Source: Bacteroidota bacterium (GTDB lineage Bacteria > Bacteroidota > Bacteroidia > JAFLBG01). Taken from it: a DNA stretch of 54,449 bases. Made by a program: the position numbers and the translations under genes. Below the pieces are notes generated by a model. The model searched no databases. It was given only the letters and a program-made list of their open reading frames with translations, and was not told the DNA's origin. The stretch lies in NCBI GenBank assembly GCA_017303975.1, contig JAFLBG010000021.1:1-54449 (forward strand), written 5' to 3'. This document shows, piece by piece, positions 27,816 to 35,540 of the stretch (position 1 is its first letter; every line of letters begins with the position of its first letter).

Positions 27816-28604
27816 TCACCTCTGCTCTCCATAACTATTGTCTTTAAAGTCATTACTTAATTTAAAGGTAATTGGAAGTTGCATTCGTACTCGTACCGCC
27901 TTATTATAATTGATTCCGCAACTCCATCGAATTAATTTAGCTATACGAATTGCTTCTTCATCGCATCCATAACCCAAACTCTTTATTGTTTGCACATTGG
28001 ATATATATCCACTCTTTTCTACAATAAAGCTTATAATCACATCTCCTTGAATATTTTCTATCCTCGCTCTGCTTGGATAATCAATATACTTAGCAAAAAA
28101 ATCAGAAAGAGTTGTCTCCTTTACTAAAGGATATGGCATTTGGTGGACTTTATTATAAATTTTCAGTGAAGTATCAGGTAAAATATTTTCTTGATATGAA
28201 ATGGTATTGTAGCCTCTTTGTCTCACATATTTTTTAAATTTTTTTACATCAAATTCAATATCTATGTTGTCAGAAGTAGCTATCGGAGTATTTCCATCAA
28301 TTGCAGGTGTCCATTCAAGTAATCTAAATAATCGAATGGCTTCGGCATCTAATTCTTTGTTTATCGATTTTTTTATGCTGTACGACTTTATTTCGCCTAC
28401 TTCGTTAATAACATAATTTATTGTAACAACACCTCCAATATTATTCTTTAAGGACTCGGAAGGATACATCATTTCTTGCTTTAGCAAATTTTTCAATTCG
28501 GTTTTGCCACCTATGATTTTAGAGAAAACATAGTCTAAATGCTGGGAATAGGAAGTGTATCCACAAAAACAAAACATATAAAGTAAAAGCCTACAAGCTA
28601 TCAT
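27816..28604 (-). CDS. Exported protein with two TonB C-terminal-like domains
   Basis: From ATG 28602-28604 the protein has 262 residues and a signal-like N-terminus (MIACRLLLYMFCFCG, cleavage near SYSQ). A GTG at 28631 would add nine residues and overlap prmC. Two copies of the TonB_C fold follow: MMYPSESLKNNIGGVVTINYVINEVGEIKSYSI...DAEAIRLFRLLEWTPA (~40-120) and IDYPSRARIENIQGDVIISFIVEKSGYISNVQ...DEEAIRIAKLIRWS (~175-245). There is no proline-rich linker, and the lone N-terminal hydrophobic segment looks cleavable, so it does not look like a classical energy transducer. It lies 13 bases after prmC on the same strand. Confidence 0.75.
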   Translation of the reverse strand: MIACRLLLYMFCFCGYTSYSQHLDYVFSKIIGGKTELKNLLKQEMMYPSESLKNNIGGVVTINYVINEVGEIKSYSIKKSINKELDAEAIRLFRLLEWTPAIDGNTPIATSDNIDIEFDVKKFKKYVRQRGYNTISYQENILPDTSLKIYNKVHQMPYPLVKETTLSDFFAKYIDYPSRARIENIQGDVIISFIVEKSGYISNVQTIKSLGYGCDEEAIRIAKLIRWSCGINYNKAVRVRMQLPITFKLSNDFKDNSYGEQR

Positions 28605-28617
28605 TACAAAAATATTT

Positions 28618-29469
28618 CTAGCAAATATCACATTTTAAAAAACGGTTTTTGCCGCTTAAATCTTTAACTATTTGCACATTCATATAGCCTAAATTGCTTG
28701 CTAATTCTACTAATTCTTTGGAATATATTGGATTAATCTCAAAAAACACAGAACCATTTGCCTTAAGTTTTTCTTTTCCGAGCAATAAAATATTTTCATA
28801 AAACAAAAGAGGGTCGCTATCCTTTACAAATAGTGCTATAGAGGGCTCGTATTGCAACACGTTAGAATGCATCTTACTTATCTCGGATTCAGCAATATAT
28901 GGAGGATTACTTACTATAATATCCATACTTGGTAGTTTTCCCCATTGCTGCCTATCTAAAATGTCTGCGCAAATAAATTCAATCTTCTGATTATTTTTCA
29001 CCGCATTCTTCTGAGCTACCTCCAAGGCATCCGAAGATATATCCACTGCCACTACTCTCCCTTGTGTGTTTTTAGCTAAACTAATTGCAATACATCCGCT
29101 TCCGGTGCCAATATCGATAATGGTTCTATCTTTCGTATTTACTGTTTTTTTACACAACTCTACCAACTCTTCGGTTTCGGGTCGTGGAATTAACACACTT
29201 GAATTTACATAAAACTTCATTCCATAAAAATCGGCTTCGCCTAGTATGTATTGAATTGGCTCTGAATTGGCTAATCTATCACTTATTTGTAAAAACCTAG
29301 TTTCGTTCTCATCACTCACAGATTGTGTTGAATTTAGCTGCAAATCTTTCTTTGACATAGAAAGTACATGCTCAGCTGTAATGGCAAACAATTCATTTAT
29401 CTCGTTAGCATCGTAAACAGATTCAAGTTTTTCTACAAATAATTGACGTAACTGTTTTATATTTAACAT
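28618..29469 (-). CDS. prmC: Release factor glutamine methyltransferase PrmC (HemK)
   Basis: A 283-residue N5-glutamine methyltransferase that modifies the GGQ motif of release factors. The helical N-terminal RF-binding domain (~1-80) contains PIQYILGEADFYGM. The SAM motif is VLIPRPETEELVEL...IDIGTGSGCIAISLA (~100-130), and the substrate-glutamine motif NPPYIAE is at about residue 188. Length is normal. The TonB_C protein follows closely. It is divergent from ribD with a 47-base gap. Confidence 0.94.
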   Translation of the reverse strand: MLNIKQLRQLFVEKLESVYDANEINELFAITAEHVLSMSKKDLQLNSTQSVSDENETRFLQISDRLANSEPIQYILGEADFYGMKFYVNSSVLIPRPETEELVELCKKTVNTKDRTIIDIGTGSGCIAISLAKNTQGRVVAVDISSDALEVAQKNAVKNNQKIEFICADILDRQQWGKLPSMDIIVSNPPYIAESEISKMHSNVLQYEPSIALFVKDSDPLLFYENILLLGKEKLKANGSVFFEINPIYSKELVELASNLGYMNVQIVKDLSGKNRFLKCDIC

Positions 29470-29516
29470 ATACGGAAATTAAGAATTTAGAACGTAAAAT
29501 TTAGAATAATTAGTAA

Positions 29517-30560
29517 ATGAACACCCACGATTCATACATGAAACATTGCCTGGAATTGGCAACAAAAGGGCTAGGTTGTGTGGCACCCAATCCATTGGTA
29601 GGATGCGTGCTCGTAAAAGATGGAAAAATTATTGGCGAAGGGTTTCATGAGAAATACGGGGAAGCGCATGCAGAAGTAAATGCAATAAATTCGGTGATAA
29701 ACAAAGAACATTTAAAACACTGTACATTATATGTAAATCTTGAACCCTGCGCACATCAGGGCAAAACACCTCCTTGTGTCGATTTGATAATTGCCCACAA
29801 AATTCCGTATGTAGTTGTGGGTTGTTTAGATAGTAATCCGCTTGTAAATAGTAAAGGAGTAGCGAAACTTATACAAAACGGAATTGATGTTAAAATTGGA
29901 GTATTAGATAAGGAATGTAGAAATCTAAATAAACGCTTTTTCACATTTCAAGAAAAAAAACGTCCCTACATAATACTTAAATGGGCCGAAAGCAACGATG
30001 GATTTGTTGCACCCATAAATAACAAAGAAATAAGTTGGATAACTGGCGAAGACTCTCGAAACCTTGTTCATCAATGGCGTAGTCAGGAGCAAGCAATCTT
30101 AATCGGCACCAATACTGCAATAATCGATAATCCACAACTTACGGTTCGTAATTACAAAGGCAACAACCCAATTAGAATACTAATTGATAAGAATCTTAGA
30201 ACTCCTTTATCGCACCGTATTTTTGAACAAACAGCACAAATACTTGTTTTTACAAACTATAAGCAAGCTTCCTACAATAAAGTGGAATATTGCACTATAG
30301 ATTTTGAAAAAAACATTATCCCTCAAGTAATGGAGGAATTATACAAACGAAATATTACTTCGGTGTTGGTAGAAGGTGGTGCATTTACGTTGAATAGTTT
30401 TATTGCTTCTAACCTGTGGGACGAAGCAAAAGTATTTAAAGGAACTATTGATTTTAAAGAGGGTGTTACTGCACCAAAGCTTACTTCAAATTTCAAACAA
30501 AATTATTCTCTAACGATTGGTTACGATCTTTTAACTGCATATACAAATTATGGAATTTAA
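29517..30560 (+). CDS. ribD: Bifunctional riboflavin deaminase/reductase RibD
   Basis: A 347-residue enzyme carrying out the second and third steps of riboflavin synthesis. The N-terminal deaminase domain has the zinc motif HAEVNAI (H51, E53) and PCAHQGKTPPC (C78, C87). The C-terminal reductase domain (~150-347) includes LKWAESNDGFVA, SQEQAILIGTNTAIIDNPQLTVR and VEGGAFTLNSF. Both domains are complete. Its 3' end overlaps the uvrB start by 11 bases, so uvrB translation is probably coupled to it. Other rib genes are elsewhere. Confidence 0.95.
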   Translation: MNTHDSYMKHCLELATKGLGCVAPNPLVGCVLVKDGKIIGEGFHEKYGEAHAEVNAINSVINKEHLKHCTLYVNLEPCAHQGKTPPCVDLIIAHKIPYVVVGCLDSNPLVNSKGVAKLIQNGIDVKIGVLDKECRNLNKRFFTFQEKKRPYIILKWAESNDGFVAPINNKEISWITGEDSRNLVHQWRSQEQAILIGTNTAIIDNPQLTVRNYKGNNPIRILIDKNLRTPLSHRIFEQTAQILVFTNYKQASYNKVEYCTIDFEKNIIPQVMEELYKRNITSVLVEGGAFTLNSFIASNLWDEAKVFKGTIDFKEGVTAPKLTSNFKQNYSLTIGYDLLTAYTNYGI

Positions 30561-32562
30561 GCTTGTTGCTGATTTTGAACCAACCGGAGATCAACCGGAA
30601 GCTATTAAGCAGCTTTCGGAGGGTGTTAAGAATAACATTAGATACCAAACATTATTGGGAGTTACCGGCTCAGGAAAAACTTTTTCGGTAGCCAATGTTA
30701 TTAAAAATATTGAACGACCAACACTCATATTGAGTCATAATAAAACACTGGCAGCGCAGCTGTATTCTGAATTCAAACATTTTTTTCCGCATAATGCAGT
30801 AGAATATTTTGTATCCTATTACGATTACTACCAACCGGAAGCATACATTCCTACCACAAATACCTATATTGAAAAGGACTTAGCGATAAACGATGAAATA
30901 GAAAAACTTAGATTAAGCACCACCTCTTCCCTATTATCCGGCAGACGAGACATTGTTGTGGTTTCTTCTGTTTCGTGCATTTATGGTATCGGAAATCCGG
31001 ATTCGTTTAACGACAATATTGTTCAAGTTAAGCAAGGCCAGGTAATCAGCAGAAATAAATTTCTGCATCAACTTGTAAATGCTCTATACTCGAGAACAGA
31101 AGCCGATTTTGATAGAGGAAATTTTAGAGTTAAAGGTGACACCGTAGATGTTTTTTTAGCGTATGCTGATTATGCTTTACGAATATATTTCTTTGGTGAT
31201 GAGATTGAAAGCATTGAATCTATTGACCCCAAAACAACTCATAAAATAGAAAGTTTTGAAAGTATCAATATTTATCCTGCAAATATTTTTGTTACATCAC
31301 AAGAATCACTTAAAAATTCAATTGTACATATTCAAGATGATTTGGTAAAACAAGTTGAATACTTTAAAAGTGTAGGAAAGCATTTAGAGGCCAAAAGACT
31401 AGAAGATAGAGTAACTTACGATTTAGAAATGATGCGTGAATTGGGTTATTGCTCCGGAATAGAAAATTACTCTCGTTATTTTGACGGACGCTCTCCGGGT
31501 TCTAGACCCTACTGCCTACTCGACTATTTTCCTAAAGATTATTTGTTGGTCATTGATGAAAGTCATGTTACACTTCCTCAAATTCGTGCTATGTACGGAG
31601 GCGACAGATCTCGCAAGCAGAATTTAGTTGAATACGGCTTTCGGCTTCCAGCTGCCATGGATAACAGACCACTGCAATTTGAAGAGTTTGAAGGCTTGAT
31701 AAACCAAACAATATACGTAAGTGCAACACCTGCAGATTATGAATTGGAAAAATCGGAAGGAATCATCGCAGAGCAGTTGATACGACCTACAGGCGTTTTA
31801 GACCCAATCATAGAAATTAGACCAAGCTTAAATCAAATAGATGATTTGTTGGGAGAAATACATGCTGTTGCAAAAAGAGACGAACGTATTTTAGTTACCA
31901 CGCTAACCAAACGCATGGCGGAAGAATTAGCAAAATACCTTACACGACTGGATGTAAGATGCCGCTACATACATTCCGACATTGACACCTTGGAACGTGT
32001 AGAAATAATGCGTGATTTGCGAACTGGCTTGTTTGATGTATTGATAGGAATTAATTTATTGCGCGAAGGACTGGATTTACCCGAAGTATCGCTCGTAGCT
32101 ATTTTAGATGCAGACAAAGAAGGTTTTTTACGATCTTCAAGGGCATTGACGCAAACAGTAGGGCGTGCTGCGAGAAATATAAATGGGAAAGTAATAATGT
32201 ATGCCGATAAAATTACCGACTCGATGAAGCAAACGATTGATGAGACTGAACGAAGAAGGAAAAAGCAAATTGAATACAATTTTCAACACAACTTAAAACC
32301 TACAGCTTTAAAGAAATCAATTAACACAAATATTTTAGCTTCGAAAAATACACAAGCACTACAAAATGAAGAAGCATACAAACTATCCGAAACAGCGCGA
32401 TTAGCGGCAGAACCTGATATAGAATACTTATCTACCGAACAGCTTCAGAAAAAAATTGCTGATACAAAGAAGAAAATGGAAATTGCAGCCAAAGGATTTG
32501 ACTTTATTGAAGCGGCTAAACTAAGAGATGAGCTGAAAAAATTACAAGAAAAACTAAAATAA
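30550..32562 (+). CDS. uvrB: Excinuclease ABC subunit B
   Basis: A 670-residue UvrB, the damage-verifying helicase-like subunit of nucleotide excision repair. Walker A GVTGSGKT is at 37-44. The beta-hairpin region YYDYYQPEAYIP (~90-101), DESHVTLPQIRAMYGGDRSRK (~337-357), helicase motif VI (QTVGRAARN, ~535) and a C-terminal UVR coiled-coil (~630-668; KKKMEIAAKGFDFIEAAKLRDELK) are all present. It overlaps ribD by 11 bases and is followed by a strong bidirectional terminator. Confidence 0.96.
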   Translation: MEFKLVADFEPTGDQPEAIKQLSEGVKNNIRYQTLLGVTGSGKTFSVANVIKNIERPTLILSHNKTLAAQLYSEFKHFFPHNAVEYFVSYYDYYQPEAYIPTTNTYIEKDLAINDEIEKLRLSTTSSLLSGRRDIVVVSSVSCIYGIGNPDSFNDNIVQVKQGQVISRNKFLHQLVNALYSRTEADFDRGNFRVKGDTVDVFLAYADYALRIYFFGDEIESIESIDPKTTHKIESFESINIYPANIFVTSQESLKNSIVHIQDDLVKQVEYFKSVGKHLEAKRLEDRVTYDLEMMRELGYCSGIENYSRYFDGRSPGSRPYCLLDYFPKDYLLVIDESHVTLPQIRAMYGGDRSRKQNLVEYGFRLPAAMDNRPLQFEEFEGLINQTIYVSATPADYELEKSEGIIAEQLIRPTGVLDPIIEIRPSLNQIDDLLGEIHAVAKRDERILVTTLTKRMAEELAKYLTRLDVRCRYIHSDIDTLERVEIMRDLRTGLFDVLIGINLLREGLDLPEVSLVAILDADKEGFLRSSRALTQTVGRAARNINGKVIMYADKITDSMKQTIDETERRRKKQIEYNFQHNLKPTALKKSINTNILASKNTQALQNEEAYKLSETARLAAEPDIEYLSTEQLQKKIADTKKKMEIAAKGFDFIEAAKLRDELKKLQEKLK

Positions 32563-32570
32563 GAAACATA

Positions 32571-32608
32571 AAAAAAGCGGGGTGGCTAATTAGCCACCCC
32601 GCTTTTTT
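32571..32608. terminator. Bidirectional intrinsic terminator between uvrB and dnaK
   Basis: A perfect 38-base palindrome centred at 32589/32590. The GC core (GCGGGGTGGCTA) is flanked by A6 on the left and a T-run on the right, so it works for both convergent genes. Confidence 0.92.
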
Positions 32609-32622
32609 TTGTTTAAATAAAT

Positions 32623-34536
32623 TTATTTTATTTCTTCGTAATCTACATCAGTTACTTCAGAACCTTCCTTTTTTCCGGAAGCATCTGCTCCAACACCTGC
32701 ATTTGCATTAGGATCTGCAGCACCGCCTTGAGAAGCTTTGTACATATCTTCAGAAGCAGCTTGCCATGCAGCATTTAACGCTTCCATAGAAGAATCAATA
32801 GCAGCCAAATCCCTTGCAGCATGCGCTGTTTTAAGCTGATTGTAAGCTGTTTCGATTGCACCTTTTTTATCAGCAGGTAACTTATCGCCATATTCTTTCA
32901 ACTGTTTTTCAGTTTGGAATATCAACGAATCTGCCATGTTTACCTTTTCTGTTTCTTCTTTTACTTTTTTATCTGCATCTGCATTTGCTTCGGCTTCTTT
33001 TCTCATTTTTTCAATCTCCTCTTTGCTTAATCCTGAACTAGCCTCAATTCTAATGTTTTGAGATTTTCCGGTAGCTTGGTCTTTTGCAGTTACATGCAAT
33101 ATACCATTCGCATCAATATCAAAAGTTACTTCAATTTTCGGTGTTCCTCTTGGTGCAGGCGGAATGCTATCTAAATGGAAACGACCAATTGTTCTATTGT
33201 CTTTTGCCATTGGACGCTCGCCTTGTAAAATATGAATCTCTACAGAAGGTTGATTATCGCTTGCAGTTGAGAACACTTCCGATTTTTTAGAAGGAATTGT
33301 TGTATTCGATTCTATTAATCGTGTCATCACACCACCCATTGTTTCGATACCTAATGAAAGAGGAGTAACATCCAATAACAATACATCTTTCACTTCGCCT
33401 GTTAATACACCACCTTGAATAGCAGCACCTACAGCAACAACTTCATCCGGATTAACACCTTTAGAAGGAGCTTTACCAAAGAATTTTTGTACTGCTTCTT
33501 GTACCGCAGGGATACGAGTAGAACCACCTACAAGAATAACTTCGTCAATATCATTTATTGTTAAGCCTGCATTTTTTAATGCCGACTCACAAGGTTTAAT
33601 AGTACGTTTAATCAAATCATCTACCAATTGCTCAAATTTAGCTTTGGTTAATGTCTTCACTAAGTGTTTTGGAATACCATCAACCGGCATAATGTAAGGC
33701 AAGTTAATTTCTGTTGACGCAGAGCTTGATAATTCAATTTTAGCTTTTTCAGCAGCTTCTTTTAAACGTTGCAATGCCATTGGATCTTTTGTTAAATCAA
33801 ATGATGCTCCATTTTCTTGTTTGAATTCTGCCACTAACCAATCAATTATTTTTTGATCAAAATCATCACCACCTAAATGTGTATCTCCGTCTGTAGATTT
33901 TACTTCAAACACTCCATCGCCTAATTCTAGCACAGATACATCATGTGTTCCACCACCACAGTCAAAAACAACTATTTTAATGTCTTTGTTTTTCTTATCT
34001 AATCCATAAGCCAATGCAGCAGCAGTAGGTTCGTTTATAATTCTACGAACTTTTAAACCGGCAATTTCTCCGGCTTCTTTTGTTGCTTGACGCTGTGCAT
34101 CATTGAAATAGGCAGGAACTGTAATAACAGCTTCTGTTACTTCGTGTCCCAAATAATCTTCCGCAGTTTTTTTCATTTTCTGAAGAATGATTGCAGAGAT
34201 TTCTTGAGGTGTATATTTTCTATCTTCAATTTCTACACGAGGCGTATTGTTATCGCCTTTTACTACTTTATACGGAACACGCTTAAGTTCTTTTTCAACT
34301 TCAGCAAAGTTTTGACCCATAAAACGTTTTATTGAATAAACTGTTTTAGTAGGATTAGTTATAGATTGGCGTTTTGCAGGATCTCCTACTTTGCGCTCTC
34401 CGTTATCTATAAATGCTACAATAGAAGGAGTCGTTCTTCTTCCCTCACTGTTCGGAATTACAACAGGCTCGTTACCTTCCATAACGGCTACGCAAGAGTT
34501 TGTTGTTCCTAAGTCGATACCAATAATTTTTGCCAT
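32623..34536 (-). CDS. dnaK: Molecular chaperone DnaK (Hsp70)
   Basis: A 637-residue Hsp70. The ATPase domain (~1-383) opens [17 protein letters not shown] and contains [13 protein letters not shown] and [10 protein letters not shown]. The substrate-binding domain (~390-505) has [17 protein letters not shown], and the helical lid runs to ~605. A Gly/Ala-rich linker precedes the acidic tail ending DVDYEEIK. The tail replaces the E. coli type end and is shared with the DUF4834 protein of this window. Neither grpE nor dnaJ is adjacent. Upstream (34584-34599) lies a sigma-54-like promoter with inverted repeats further out. Confidence 0.97.
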   Translation of the reverse strand: MAKIIGIDLGTTNSCVAVMEGNEPVVIPNSEGRRTTPSIVAFIDNGERKVGDPAKRQSITNPTKTVYSIKRFMGQNFAEVEKELKRVPYKVVKGDNNTPRVEIEDRKYTPQEISAIILQKMKKTAEDYLGHEVTEAVITVPAYFNDAQRQATKEAGEIAGLKVRRIINEPTAAALAYGLDKKNKDIKIVVFDCGGGTHDVSVLELGDGVFEVKSTDGDTHLGGDDFDQKIIDWLVAEFKQENGASFDLTKDPMALQRLKEAAEKAKIELSSSASTEINLPYIMPVDGIPKHLVKTLTKAKFEQLVDDLIKRTIKPCESALKNAGLTINDIDEVILVGGSTRIPAVQEAVQKFFGKAPSKGVNPDEVVAVGAAIQGGVLTGEVKDVLLLDVTPLSLGIETMGGVMTRLIESNTTIPSKKSEVFSTASDNQPSVEIHILQGERPMAKDNRTIGRFHLDSIPPAPRGTPKIEVTFDIDANGILHVTAKDQATGKSQNIRIEASSGLSKEEIEKMRKEAEANADADKKVKEETEKVNMADSLIFQTEKQLKEYGDKLPADKKGAIETAYNQLKTAHAARDLAAIDSSMEALNAAWQAASEDMYKASQGGAADPNANAGVGADASGKKEGSEVTDVDYEEIK

Positions 34537-34583
34537 ATTATTTATTTTTTATTATTTACAATTTGTTAATTACAAACTCTTTA

Positions 34584-34599
34584 GTCAATGATTGTGCCA
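34584..34599 (-). promoter_or_regulatory. Sigma-54-like promoter of dnaK
   Basis: On the minus strand TGGCACAATCATTGAC matches the -24/-12 consensus TGGCACG-N4-TTGCW with exact spacing. The deviations are A for G at position 7 and A for C in the GC dinucleotide of the -12 box. The predicted start would give a leader of about 38 bases before the dnaK ATG. It is read by eye only. Confidence 0.45.
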
Positions 34600-34619
34600 A
34601 CGAAAATACGAGTCTATTT

Positions 34620-34677
34620 TGACAGATTGCAACCCTTTTTATGAACTGACACGAACAATAAAGCTGCCAAAAAGGCA
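34620..34677. promoter_or_regulatory. Inverted-repeat cluster upstream of dnaK
   Basis: TGACAG (34620-34625) is repeated inverted-like as CTGACA (34646-34651), and a short palindrome TGCC-AAAAA-GGCA occupies 34665-34677. The cluster lies 20-80 bases upstream of the sigma-54-like element, where an activator would bind. Function is inferred from position alone. Confidence 0.35.
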
Positions 34678-34793
34678 TTTTTTGTAGCTAAAACCCTAAA
34701 AAAGCCCACAAATATAAAGCAAGTCAAAGCTAGATTATCAAAAACATTCAACACGTATATTTCTTATATTTACAAAAGCTTTATACGCACCCA

Positions 34794-35495
34794 ATGTCAG
34801 CAAATCAACTACCGGAAGTACTTTACGAAGACAATCATATTATTGCTGTAAATAAGCGCCCTTCGGATATTGTGCAAGGCGATAAAACAGGCGATACTCC
34901 CTTAAGTGATTTTGTAAAAAAATACATTAAAGAAAAATACAATAAACCCGGAGATGTTTATTTAGGAACTACCCACAGAATAGACCGTCCCGTAAGTGGC
35001 ATTGTATTATTTACCAAAACAAGCAGAGCGCTTAGTCGCATGAACGAACTTTTTAAAAACAAACAAATACAAAAAACGTATTGGGCTGTAGTAAAAAATA
35101 AGCCCAAACAATCGGAAGGCATATTAGTTAATTACCTTATTAAAGACGAGAAAAAAAACAAATCGAAAGCTTTTGACAAAGAGGTGAATGGTGCACTGCG
35201 CTCCGAACTTAGTTATAAGACACTAGCAAACTCAGAGCATTATTATTTATTGGAGATAAAGCCTGCTACAGGCCGACATCACCAAATACGCGTGCAGCTT
35301 GCACACATGGGCTGCCCTATAAAAGGTGATATAAAATATGGCTTTGATAGAACCAATAAAGATGCTTCTATTCATTTGCATGCAAGAAAAGTGGAGTTTA
35401 TACATCCCGTAAAAAACGAACCGCTTATTATAGTTGCCCAACCACCCAAAGAAGCCCTATGGGACTACTTTTTAACACTTTTTAAGGATAAATAA
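34794..35495 (+). CDS. RluA-family pseudouridine synthase
   Basis: A 233-residue pseudouridine synthase acting on rRNA or tRNA. The catalytic aspartate is D64 in THRIDRPVSGIVLFTK. Other family motifs are the opening VLYEDNHIIAVNKRPS, TYWAVVKNKP and GRHHQIRVQLAHMGCPIKGDIKYG (~163-186). There is no N-terminal S4 domain, as in the RluA/TruC subgroup. It is divergent from dnaK with 257 bases between, and the metalloprotease gene starts 45 bases after its stop. The RNA target is not evident. Confidence 0.92.
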   Translation: MSANQLPEVLYEDNHIIAVNKRPSDIVQGDKTGDTPLSDFVKKYIKEKYNKPGDVYLGTTHRIDRPVSGIVLFTKTSRALSRMNELFKNKQIQKTYWAVVKNKPKQSEGILVNYLIKDEKKNKSKAFDKEVNGALRSELSYKTLANSEHYYLLEIKPATGRHHQIRVQLAHMGCPIKGDIKYGFDRTNKDASIHLHARKVEFIHPVKNEPLIIVAQPPKEALWDYFLTLFKDK

Positions 35496-35519
35496 CCTAC
35501 TCTTTATTTTACATTAAAG

Positions 35520-35527
35520 TACATTTG
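35520..35527 (+). promoter_or_regulatory. TACATTTG -7 element before the metalloprotease gene
   Basis: An exact TAnnTTTG match 13 bases before the ATG. No TTG lies at the expected -33 distance, so this is a weak promoter call. Confidence 0.3.
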
Positions 35528-35540
35528 AAAAAACAACATC

